Shown: piece after piece, positions 1 through 7,400 of the stretch
How the letters are laid out: each line of letters opens with the position of its first letter
Numbering within the stretch: the stretch's first letter is position 1
Translations under genes and position numbers: made by a program
Notes under the pieces: model-generated
Seen by the model: the letters and a program-made list of their open reading frames with translations, nothing else
Told to the model about the DNA's origin: nothing
Databases searched by the model: none
From: an uncultured Planctomycetaceae bacterium
GTDB lineage: Bacteria; Planctomycetota; Planctomycetia; Pirellulales; Pirellulaceae
Direction of reading: 5' to 3'
Assembly: GCA_903921945.1 (NCBI GenBank)
Contig: CAIXSC010000813.1
Location: 1-10,522, forward strand
DNA length: 10,522 nucleotides

Positions 1-199
1 CCTTGCCAATCGGCACCCGTGCGCGACGCCCGACTTCGATCCGGTCGCGGAGCGCGTCGGGCACGGCGTAGTCGTAGGGGCCAAATGGCGGCTCGGCGAA
101 GGCCACCTCCGCAACCAACCGGTCCCGTAATTCGTCATCTTCCCACGGAGAACGGGGAGGGTCGTCAGCCGCGAAGAGTCGTCCTTGACGGGAATCCAT
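1..199 (-). CDS. priA: Primosomal protein N' (PriA), N-terminal part, cut by window edge
   Basis: Reading the minus strand from the ATG at 199 gives 66 codons without a stop to the window edge. After an acidic, Pro-rich start the protein reads VAEVAFAEPPFGPYDYAVPD and then a stretch ending in VGRRARVPIGK. This is the typical opening of the PriA 3'-DNA-binding domain (hydrophobic strand, then P-x-DY-x-VP, then G-x-RV-x-VPxG). PriA is a superfamily 2 helicase that reloads the replisome at stalled forks; its helicase and zinc-binding regions lie outside the window. An in-frame ATG 18 bases upstream (217) is an alternative start. The 199 start has a weak purine stretch in front (AAGGCCGAG) and the 217 start has none, so 199 is preferred. 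The gene is divergent from nadD. Identity rests on about 45 recognisable residues. Confidence 0.85.
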   Translation of the reverse strand, partial: MDSRQGRLFAADDPPRSPWEDDELRDRLVAEVAFAEPPFGPYDYAVPDALRDRIEVGRRARVPIGK

Positions 200-214
200 A
201 CTCGGCCTTCGCGA

Positions 215-226
215 CATGTCGACATG
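215..226. repeat. 12-bp perfect palindrome CATGTCGACATG between priA and nadD
   Basis: The bases CATGTCGACATG read identically on both strands, and the unit CGACATG occurs twice in a row here. The palindrome lies in the divergent priA/nadD spacer and contains the alternative ATG of priA at 217. It could be an operator shared by the two genes, but a 12-bp palindrome may also arise by chance. I see no convincing -35/-10 pair for either gene around it. Confidence 0.4.
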
Positions 227-314
227 CGACTACGATGGCAGCCGAATGTGGACGACTCGAAAACGATATCGGAACCGGCTGCGTGGAATCACTTTACCAA
301 ACCGGACGCGGGCC

Positions 315-932
315 ATGCGATTGGGGATTTACGGCGGCAGTTTTGATCCAGTTCATTACGGGCATTTGCTGCTGGCGGAAAGTTGCCGCGAGGAGTGCCG
401 CTTGGACGAAATCTGGTTCATGCCAGCCGGAAGTCCACCGCACAAGATGAGCGGCCGCTTGGCGTCGGCGCGGGACCGCGTGGCGATGCTGCGATTGGCG
501 ACCAGCGGCCATCCGGCCTTTCGAGTCGATACGCGGGAGGTGGACCGAGGCGGTGTGAGCTACACGGTGGATTCGTTGGAGCAGATCCGTTCCGAGCGGC
601 CAAGTGACGACTTGTTTTTACTGTTGGGAGCCGATGCGTTGGCGGATTTCCCGACATGGCGATCGCCTGCGCGGATCGCCGCCCTCGCGGTGCTCGTCAC
701 GGTCCGCCGCGCCGGCAGCGCGGCCGCCGATCTCGGGCGAGTGGCCGAGGCGATCGGTCCCGCCGCCCATGCACAGCTTGTCGCACATCAGGTGGAAATG
801 CCGCAAGTCGACTTCAGCAGCCGCGATCTGCGAGCTCGGCTGTCAGCGGGCAAGAGCATTCGCTATCGGACGCCCCGGCCGGTCGAACGCTATTTAGAGG
901 AATCAAGCCTGTACCGACTGGCATCGGGGTGA
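315..932 (+). CDS. nadD: Nicotinate-nucleotide adenylyltransferase NadD
   Basis: NadD transfers AMP from ATP to nicotinate mononucleotide, giving deamido-NAD, in the cytoplasmic synthesis of NAD. The 205-residue product has the usual family length. It opens with MRLGIYGGSFDPVHYGHLLL, which holds the nucleotidyltransferase signature (GGSFDPVHxGH). It continues with the substrate-region motifs SYTVDSLEQIR and LLLGADALADFPTW, and near the C-terminus with FSSRDLRARLSAGKSIRY, the family version of the ISSTxIR ATP-binding motif. The frame stays open back to an ATG at 216, but the family N-terminus begins directly at the ATG at 315, and the extra 33 residues are basic and unlike NadD. No good ribosome binding site precedes 315. 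It is convergent with the dioxygenase gene, 60 bases apart, and I see no strong terminator between them. Confidence 0.95.
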   Translation: MRLGIYGGSFDPVHYGHLLLAESCREECRLDEIWFMPAGSPPHKMSGRLASARDRVAMLRLATSGHPAFRVDTREVDRGGVSYTVDSLEQIRSERPSDDLFLLLGADALADFPTWRSPARIAALAVLVTVRRAGSAAADLGRVAEAIGPAAHAQLVAHQVEMPQVDFSSRDLRARLSAGKSIRYRTPRPVERYLEESSLYRLASG

Positions 933-992
933 GAAAAAACGCACGCAGGCCATCATCCATCCGTCATCAGCCGGTTTGGCGCCGGAATGCCC

Positions 993-1877
993 TCAGTTCA
1001 TGATCTGTGGATCGAATAATAGCGGGAAAAACGCACCTTGCATCGGCCGTCCTCGCGGTATGGGCGGGACTCCACGCAACATGGGCTCGTCACTGTCCGA
1101 ACGCACACCATCCAAAAACACATTGATGACCGCCGCGCGCCGAGGAAACTCGGTGCGGTTGGCGAATGAACCATGGACCATCAGGGGATGGTGAAAAGTG
1201 CATTCGCCCTGCTTCAGCTCGACGGCCACGGGATGGATAAACTGCTCCCACTGATCGGGAGTGAGCACTTCGCGGATCGCCTCCATGTTGCCGGCCAAGC
1301 CTGTGATCGGCAGTAAATCCCAGCGATGGCTTCCGGGAACGTAGTGGACCGCCCCATTGGCCACTGTGCTGTCGTCCAGCCCGATCCAGCAAGTGAGATG
1401 GGCCATCGGCTTGGTGCGGGTCCAGTAGGAATAGTCCTGGTGCCACGCCACAACTCCGCCATGCCGCGCCGGCTTGCAAAACAACTGGTCGTGCCAAAAT
1501 CGCACGCGTCCGCCAAGCAATTGGCTCGCGGCGACCGTGAAGCGGGGGTTCCACAACAGATCATGGAACCCTGGCTTGATCCGCCACGCTCCCAACGCGT
1601 GGAACAAGACTTGGTTCGGGTCGCCCGACTCGTTCGTGTGATACTCGTACCACAGCTCCGAACCTTCGTGCCCAGGTGTGAAAAATTCTTGCAGTTCCGC
1701 TCGCAGCGCCTCGATCTGGCGGTCGTCCAACATCCGCACGCCAGGGAGATATCCGTGCTCCTCGTAAAACTGAACTTGCTCTTCGCTAAGTCGCAGCGCC
1801 CGCCATGCCTCGGCAGTCGACGGCAGCGTGAACAGCCCGCTCGCGAGTTCATGCTGAGTGGAAAGATCGATAGCCAT
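993..1877 (-). CDS. Phytanoyl-CoA dioxygenase (PhyH) family protein
   Basis: This 294-residue protein belongs to the Fe(II)/2-oxoglutarate-dependent PhyH family, which hydroxylates varied small molecules; the substrate here cannot be told. The iron-binding triad is visible: H146 and D148 in VVAWHQDYSYWT, and the distal H235 in PLMVHGSFANR. R246, eleven residues after the distal His, fits the 2-oxoglutarate-binding Arg. HYVPGSHRWDLLP (about 178-190) is the strand usual before the distal His. There is no signal peptide, so it should be cytoplasmic. The frame extends to a TTG at 1904, but the ATG at 1877 has a clear ribosome binding site (AAAGGAA, 6 bases before) and is chosen. It follows the secreted-protein gene on the same strand after about 30 bases, so the two are probably co-transcribed. 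Ectoine hydroxylase-like or secondary-metabolite roles are possible and unproven. Confidence 0.9.
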   Translation of the reverse strand: MAIDLSTQHELASGLFTLPSTAEAWRALRLSEEQVQFYEEHGYLPGVRMLDDRQIEALRAELQEFFTPGHEGSELWYEYHTNESGDPNQVLFHALGAWRIKPGFHDLLWNPRFTVAASQLLGGRVRFWHDQLFCKPARHGGVVAWHQDYSYWTRTKPMAHLTCWIGLDDSTVANGAVHYVPGSHRWDLLPITGLAGNMEAIREVLTPDQWEQFIHPVAVELKQGECTFHHPLMVHGSFANRTEFPRRAAVINVFLDGVRSDSDEPMLRGVPPIPRGRPMQGAFFPLLFDPQIMN

Positions 1878-1883
1878 GGTCAA

Positions 1884-1890
1884 TTCCTTT
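1884..1890 (-). promoter_or_regulatory. Ribosome binding site of the PhyH-family gene
   Basis: On the minus strand AAAGGAA lies 6 bases before the ATG at 1877. It decides the start in favour of this ATG over the upstream in-frame TTG at 1904. Confidence 0.7.
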
Positions 1891-1909
1891 GCGGCAGTCG
1901 CCAACGAGA

Positions 1910-3382
1910 TTAATGGTTACTTACACGGCCACCGACCGCACGGACTTCCGTCGGCTGCCCCCCCACCTTGAAACCATTGATGGTTTGGCGGTCGTCCACC
2001 GAAAAAATCATTACCGTGCCATCGCCCGGATTCGAGTACACCGCGCGACGCTGATCGGCATCAACCGACAGCACATGGTTCGCGCTTTCCGCATGGTTGC
2101 CGACCGCGATTGACGTGGCGACCTTGGCATCCGCCCAGTCTCCATCGCGATTGGGATCAAGTTCCAAAATGGCAAGGCGATCGGTCGATTTGCCAGCCGC
2201 TGATGGTCCCTCGAGAAACACCAGGGCGAGCGGTTGGCCACGCCGATTGCGTACGAGTTCGATGCGTCCAGGCCGCAAGGCATCCGGCGCGTTAAGCGAC
2301 ACGCGACGAACAATCGGCGCGGAAACCGACGCGTCGATGAAACGGAAACCGGCCTCAGCCCCGACCCCGTCGCCAAACGCCACGTAGCGGCCATAAACCG
2401 ACATCGGGCCAAGCGACTCCATGCTCGCTGAGCCAGGTTCAGCCCGGTTTCCGTCGAGCATGACGGGCTGAACCGGATACTGGGCCGCGTCAGAGGCAAT
2501 CCGGCTGGGCACCGCGAACCATGCGAGCTTGCCACCGCCGTGAACAAACACGCGATTGTAGGTCGTCGCCATCTGTTCGATCGGCGCGAGCCCGAGTTTC
2601 AAGGAAGCGAGCGGCTTGTCATTGCCAGCCGCCTTCAGCAAGGTGACGTCCACGCGAGCGGTTCTTGCGCCTTCGCTACTCTCCGCGTGATCGCCGCCAG
2701 CAAACGCGACCACGTTCGCGATGGCGGCCAACGCGGCGCCATCTCCTCCCCCATGAACGGCGGCACGGCGACGCAAGGAGTCGGCCGTGGCGTTGCCAGC
2801 GATACCGGCCGGATCCAATCGAGTGAATCCGCCACCTTGATGGGTCCAAAGGAAAGCGTTCGATTGCTGCAGCAACCGCGCCGGGTTGGGCTGGGCGGTG
2901 TCCACAGCCATCGCTCGTATCCGCGGCGCGATCGGGTAAATCCAATGGCTGTGATCGCCGTGCGCCTCTTCATACGCCCCGCACTCGACCAGCACCCAGC
3001 CACGAGCGGCCGCCGGATTCCGAGCCGCGACGGCCACGAGCATCATGCCGCCTGACACCTCGAGTCCGATGATTTCCTGTTGAGCGGGATCTAGAGTCGG
3101 AAACCCGGCAATCGGTTTCACAGCGGTCATCTGCGGCCGCTCGCCCGCCAAAAGTTCCGCCCATTTCACCGATTGCGTTTGCCGGTCGAGGAAGAACACG
3201 CGGGTCAAAATCTGCGGCGGCTGATTGGCTTGCGCCAACCCCGCCGAAGCGAATACCCCTGCGAGCCCCAACGCGACCAGAAACATCGTCGCCCGAGCCG
3301 CTCGCCAATTGGCGAGCGTTCCGAAACGAGTCCCCACGGCCAAGCAGCCAAAGCGTCGCAACGGGTTTCGAACAACTTCCAT
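1910..3382 (-). CDS. Secreted protein of unknown function, His-rich, possibly a beta-propeller
   Basis: I do not recognise this 490-residue protein with certainty. It has a long Arg-rich N-terminus, then a hydrophobic stretch MFLVALGLAGVFASAGL (33-49) and an AQA/NQPP signal-peptidase-like site after residue 52, so it is probably exported. The mature part alternates short beta-like segments. Its last third (ILELDPNRDGDW, HVLSVDADQRRAVYSNPGDG, VMIFSVDDRQTINGFKVGG) reads like blades of a YVTN/lactonase-type propeller. Histidine clusters EEAHGDHSHW (about 138-147), GGDHAESSE (about 229-237) and GNHAESANH (about 428-436) suggest metal binding. A zinc chaperone of the AztD kind is one guess, based on resemblance only. 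The ATG at 3382 is chosen because AGGA stands 8 bases before it; the frame itself extends to 3454. The PhyH-family gene follows on the same strand. Confidence 0.8.
   Translation of the reverse strand: MEVVRNPLRRFGCLAVGTRFGTLANWRAARATMFLVALGLAGVFASAGLAQANQPPQILTRVFFLDRQTQSVKWAELLAGERPQMTAVKPIAGFPTLDPAQQEIIGLEVSGGMMLVAVAARNPAAARGWVLVECGAYEEAHGDHSHWIYPIAPRIRAMAVDTAQPNPARLLQQSNAFLWTHQGGGFTRLDPAGIAGNATADSLRRRAAVHGGGDGAALAAIANVVAFAGGDHAESSEGARTARVDVTLLKAAGNDKPLASLKLGLAPIEQMATTYNRVFVHGGGKLAWFAVPSRIASDAAQYPVQPVMLDGNRAEPGSASMESLGPMSVYGRYVAFGDGVGAEAGFRFIDASVSAPIVRRVSLNAPDALRPGRIELVRNRRGQPLALVFLEGPSAAGKSTDRLAILELDPNRDGDWADAKVATSIAVGNHAESANHVLSVDADQRRAVYSNPGDGTVMIFSVDDRQTINGFKVGGQPTEVRAVGGRVSNH
3299..3318. 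repeat. 20-bp perfect palindrome inside the signal-peptide region of the secreted-protein gene
   Basis: The left half CGCTCGCCAA is followed directly by its exact reverse complement TTGGCGAGCG, with no spacer. It lies within the coding sequence about 65 bases after the start codon, in codons for the LANWRAA region just before the hydrophobic core. It could form a hairpin in the mRNA or be a protein-binding site. Confidence 0.6.
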
Positions 3383-3390
3383 GTTGTATT

Positions 3391-3394
3391 TCCT
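3391..3394 (-). promoter_or_regulatory. Ribosome binding site of the secreted-protein gene
   Basis: AGGA on the minus strand stands 8 bases before the ATG at 3382. It supports that start over the more distant in-frame ATG at 3454. Confidence 0.65.
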
Positions 3395-3420
3395 GGATTG
3401 ACTGGATTCCCTGGAGAACC
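3394..3420. repeat. Three degenerate 9-bp tandem units (TGGAttnnC)
   Basis: Reading the plus strand, TGGATTGAC, TGGATTCCC and TGGAGAACC follow one another without gaps, directly upstream of the secreted-protein gene and overlapping its ribosome binding site. No function is evident. The units may be slippage products or leftover repeat sequence. Confidence 0.45.
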
Positions 3421-3467
3421 AAATGGGAATGTCGTGGACAGATGCGAAACCCACGGCATCCCGCTTA

Positions 3468-3510
3468 CGGCAAGCTATACGGCCGAAAGCTATCCGGCCG
3501 AAGGCTATCC
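3468..3510. repeat. Short tandem repeat CGGCCGAARGCTATC at the end of the Rpn pseudogene
   Basis: Two 15-bp units, CGGCCGAAAGCTATC (3480-3494) and CGGCCGAAGGCTATC (3495-3509), differ at one base. A shortened copy (CGGCAAGCTAT) precedes them at 3468-3478. The array spans the 3' boundary of the pseudogene and fills much of the 122-base gap before the secreted-protein gene. Otherwise that gap holds only the 9-bp repeat and AT-rich sequence; no clear promoter or terminator is seen in it. Confidence 0.6.
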
Positions 3511-4455
3511 GATTTTGAAATTTTGAATCAAATCAGCCTCGCATCGGTCGACCTCCACACGCAGCTCATCAATACTTTTAACGGACAACTCATCAAGTTC
3601 TGGAACCTGTCGATTTATGATTTGAAGGCAAAAACGGATGCGTTCGGCAAGCTCTTGTTTCAGTTGCGCCGCTGGCGCGTCGCGCAGTCGGGCCACTTTT
3701 TCCCGCGCTGCCCGTTCCCGTTCGCGAAGCGCCAAAATCAAGCAATATTGACTCTTCTTTCCGTTCTCGCAGGGCCTCCGCATACGCGAGACGCTGCTCT
3801 TCGCCCTTCCGCAGCGCCTCCTGTTTCTCGCAACGGATCATGTCTTGATCGCGGATGATATCCGCCAGGATCCACTTTTGATCTTCAAGTTGCTCGAGAG
3901 CCGTTTCGCAATCGCGACGCGGTTCGTCGCGAAGTTCCTCTAACGTTTCGATCTCCAACCTGTCCCGCAGTCGAGCCTCGTACTTTTCCCGTTCCAACTC
4001 ACTTCGCACTAGCATGTCCAAAACTACCAAAGCGGAACGCTGCTCGGGGCGGTCTAACCGCTCGGGCAGCGCGTCCGCGTCCAGCGTCGCTCCGTTTTCC
4101 AGAAAACACAACCAGTAATCGAGTGGGTCGTTCAGTTGTCCCAACTGCTTCCTAAACTTCGGCAACTCTAATAATACAAGAGCCGCGGTGTTAACGAAGC
4201 CGTTGCCACCATTTGCATCTCGAGGTTGTACCGCCGATTCTGCGGATCACGCGCCTTGAGGTCCAGGATGGAAACCTTGTCGTCCAGCGTCATCTTTTCG
4301 CTGTAGGGTTACAATCACTCCAAGCCAACGATTCGTTGATCGGGCAGCGTTTGCAAAACGGCATTGACGAGCGAAATCGTCAACTCCTTCGACGACTCGC
4401 TGCCGAAAACCTTTTTGAACGCGAAATCACCCCTCGGATCGATGCCCGAAATCAT
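3505..4455 (-). pseudogene. Degraded Rpn-family (PD-(D/E)XK) recombination-promoting nuclease/transposase-like gene
   Basis: Three pieces of one family protein appear in order. Piece one starts at the ATG at 4455: MISGIDPRGDFAFKKVFGSE, then NAVLQTLPDQRIVGLE. It is interrupted by TGA (4315-4317) and, two codons on, TAA (4309-4311), after which the same frame goes on as PYSEKMTLDDKVSILDLKA, RDPQNRRYNLEMQM and LLYY. These match the conserved nuclease core, including DDK-x-S-x-LD-x-KARD and the N-x-EMQ strand. Near 4172 the central part of the family is missing and the frame changes to LELPKFRKQLGQLNDPLDYW and a charged helical region. Near 3750 a further frameshift leads to LILALRERERAAREKVARL, ending at 3505. 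Family members encode a PD-(D/E)XK nuclease domain linked to RecA-independent recombination. This copy cannot make a full product. It begins 16 bases after the valS stop codon. Confidence 0.85.
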
Positions 4456-4471
4456 GAACGCCTCGACGTTA

Positions 4472-7400
4472 TCAGGAACCTCCTCCCGCCGCTTCCGCTT
4501 GACGCCGCAGTTCGACGAGGGCGGCCCGCACGGTCGCCAATTGCTCCTCCATTTTCGCCAGTCCATCGCGTTCCGCCGCCACAACTTCCGGCTTCGCACG
4601 CGCCACGAAATTCGCGTTCCCCAGCTTCGATTGCTTGGCTTGGATCCAGCCAAGCAGTTTTTGTTCCTCTTTCTCGTTCCGGGACAACTCGGCCGCGACA
4701 TCGATCAGGCCGGTCAGATCAACGAACACATCCATACCCGACAAACTCATCGTTGCCGCGGTCGCGGGCGGCTGGATCTCCGGCCCCCATCCAACGGGTT
4801 GCGCATTCGCCATCGATCCAAAATACGGCTGCATCGACTGCAGCAGCGTCGCGGTGCTTATCGAGCAGCGCACTTGGAACTGAATCGCCGTGCGTGGCGC
4901 GATGTTTTGCCGGCTACGGATTTCCCGCAGCGCGCCCAGGGTGGCTTGGAAGGTCGCGAACTGGGCCTCGATCGCCGCATTGTGCCAGCGACGATCCCCC
5001 AGCGGCCACGACGCGACAATGATGTGCTCGGGCGAAGGTTGTGGATCGTCGATTCCGCGAATCGGCGCCGCCAGCCGCAACAATCCCCAAATTTCCTCCG
5101 TGATGAATGGCATCATCGGATGCAACAATCGAAGCAGGCTATCCAGCACGTAGGCCAAGATACGCTGCGCGACCGGACGGGACTCGGCGTCCTGCAGCCG
5201 TCCCTTGGCCATCTCCACGTAAAAACTGCAGAACTCGTCCCAAGCGAAGTCGTACAGCACTCGGGCCGCGTCCGCGAACCGATATTGCTCCAACGCCTCG
5301 GTCGCGGCGCCGGTCACGGTGGTGAGACGGCTGAGCAACCACCGGTCTTCGAGCGCTAGCTGGCTGTCGGCCACCGGCGCCGCCGAGTAATCGGCGAGAT
5401 TGATCAGGGTGAAACGCGCGGCATTCCACAGTTTGTTGCAGAAATTGCGCGATACCTCGAACCGCTCGCTGACGACCAATCCGCGCGGCAATGCTTTGTC
5501 ATCGTCCTTGCGAGCCCATTGGGTCGCGAAGTCCTTGTGGCACTTGCCGCAAGTCAGCCTCGGCAACTCGCGATTCGCCCGGCTCTGATCGATCAGCGCC
5601 CCGCAGTGGGGACACTCAAACTGCACAGGCATTCGCACGTCTTGCGTTTCCGTGCACAGGTTGGCCAGCCCGTAACGCAACGCGTCCGGTCCGAACTTTT
5701 CAATCACGTCGAGCGGATCGACTCCGTTCCCCTTGGATTTCGACATCGTGTCCCCCTCGCGATCGAGGATCTTGGGGTGGATGTAGACCTCGCGGAACGG
5801 CACCTCGCCCACGTTGTGCAATCCGGTCAGCACCATGCGAGCCACCCAGAGCGTGATAATGTCACGGCTGGTCACCAAAGTGCTCGTCGGGTAGTAGTAC
5901 GACAACTCGGGTGTCGCCTCCGGCCAACCCAAGGTCGAATGCGGCCAAAGCGCGGAACTGAACCAAGTGTCCAGCACGTCCTCAACCTGCTGGTAACCGG
6001 CCGCCTGCGCCGCCCGCTCCAGTTCCTCATGCCCCGGGGCGATGCACACGAACAGTGTCGCCGATCCTGTCGCCGATCCTGTCGCTCCGCTATCGACACT
6101 GCCGACGCCGCTGCCGGGGCCGCCCTCGACCGCAAGCCGCGCAGCGACGAACGCGCCGCAATCGGCCTCCACCGGTTGCTCGGCGCGGCCCGGTTCCAGG
6201 CGCGGCAGGAACGGCAAAGCGAGGTCATCGAGCCGCGCGAGATCGTCCACTGTTTTGTGCCACACGGGTATCCGGTGGCCCCACCACAACTGGCGACTCA
6301 CCGGCCAGTCGCGTTTCTCCCCGAGCCAATCGAGATAGCTCTTGGCATAGCGTGACGGAACGATGTTCACGCGTCCATCGCTCACCGCGTCCATCGCCGA
6401 CTGGGCAAGTTCCTCCATACGCACGAACCATTGGTCGGCCAAGTAAGGCTCGATCGGCGTCTTGCTGCGATCCGAATGCGCAAGGTCGATGTCGCGGTCT
6501 TCGACAGCCGCCAACAACCCGCGGGCCTCCAGATCGGCGACGACGCGTTGCCGCGCCGCCATCATCTTCAAGCCGCCGTAGGCGCCGGCGTTTTCGTTGA
6601 GCGTGCCGTCGGGATTGAGCAGATTGATCATCGGCAGCCGGCATCGTTTCGCGACTTCGTAGTCGTTCGGGTCGTGCGCTGGCGTGATCTTGACGCAACC
6701 GCTCCCCATTTCGGGCTTGGCCCATTCGTCAGCCACAAGTGGAATGGGACGTTCGGCGAGCGGCAGGAGCACGTGGCGACCATCTCGCGCCATGTCGCGG
6801 AGCCGCTCAAGATGTTCGAGCATGGTCTGGCGGCGTTCGCTGATCGCATCGAGTTCGCGTTCCAACGCTTCTCGATCTTTCACGGCAGCGGTCGCCAGAC
6901 GCTCGCGCAGCGTCGTTTCGGCGGCGGTCAAGGCGGCGGCCGGGTCGGGATGCACTGCGACCGCCGTATCGCCCAGCATGGTTTCCGGGCGCGTCGTCGC
7001 GACCGTCACATGCGTGGGCTCGCCCGGCCGCGGGTCGATCACCGGATAGCGAAGATGCCAGAAATGCCCCTTCACCGCTTCGTGGAACACTTCGTCATCG
7101 CTGACCGCCGTCTGCAGGAACGTGTCCCAATTCACAAGCCGCTTGCCGCGATAGATCAGTCCTTCGCTGAAAAAATTGAAAAACGTCTGCCGCACGGCCC
7201 GCGCGCAGACCGTATCGAGAGTGAACCGCACTCGCTGCCAATCGCAACTGCAGCCCATCTGCTTCAGTTGGCGCAGGATGCGCGCCTCGTATTCGTCTTT
7301 CCACACCCAAATCCGCTCGACCAGTTTCTCCCGGCCCAAGTCGTGGCGCGTGAGCTTTTCTTCTTCGCGCAGCCGCTTCTCCACGACCGCCTGGGTCGCG

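Noticed and set aside
216..314. Longer nadD starting at the ATG at 216.
   Set aside because: The extra residues are basic and unlike NadD, whose conserved N-terminus begins right at the ATG at 315.
933..992. A terminator between the convergent nadD and PhyH-family genes.
   Set aside because: Only a 4-bp CCGG/CCGG stem is seen, with no T-run on either strand.
2131..2154. GPSAAGKS in the secreted protein resembles a Walker A nucleotide-binding loop.
   Set aside because: The protein is exported and propeller-like, with no Walker B or surrounding P-loop fold; the match is short and probably chance. The location is approximate.
4213..5359. Plus-strand open frames over the pseudogene and the 3' part of valS.
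   Set aside because: Antisense to valS and the Rpn remnant; composition rich in Arg, Pro and Ser with no domain.
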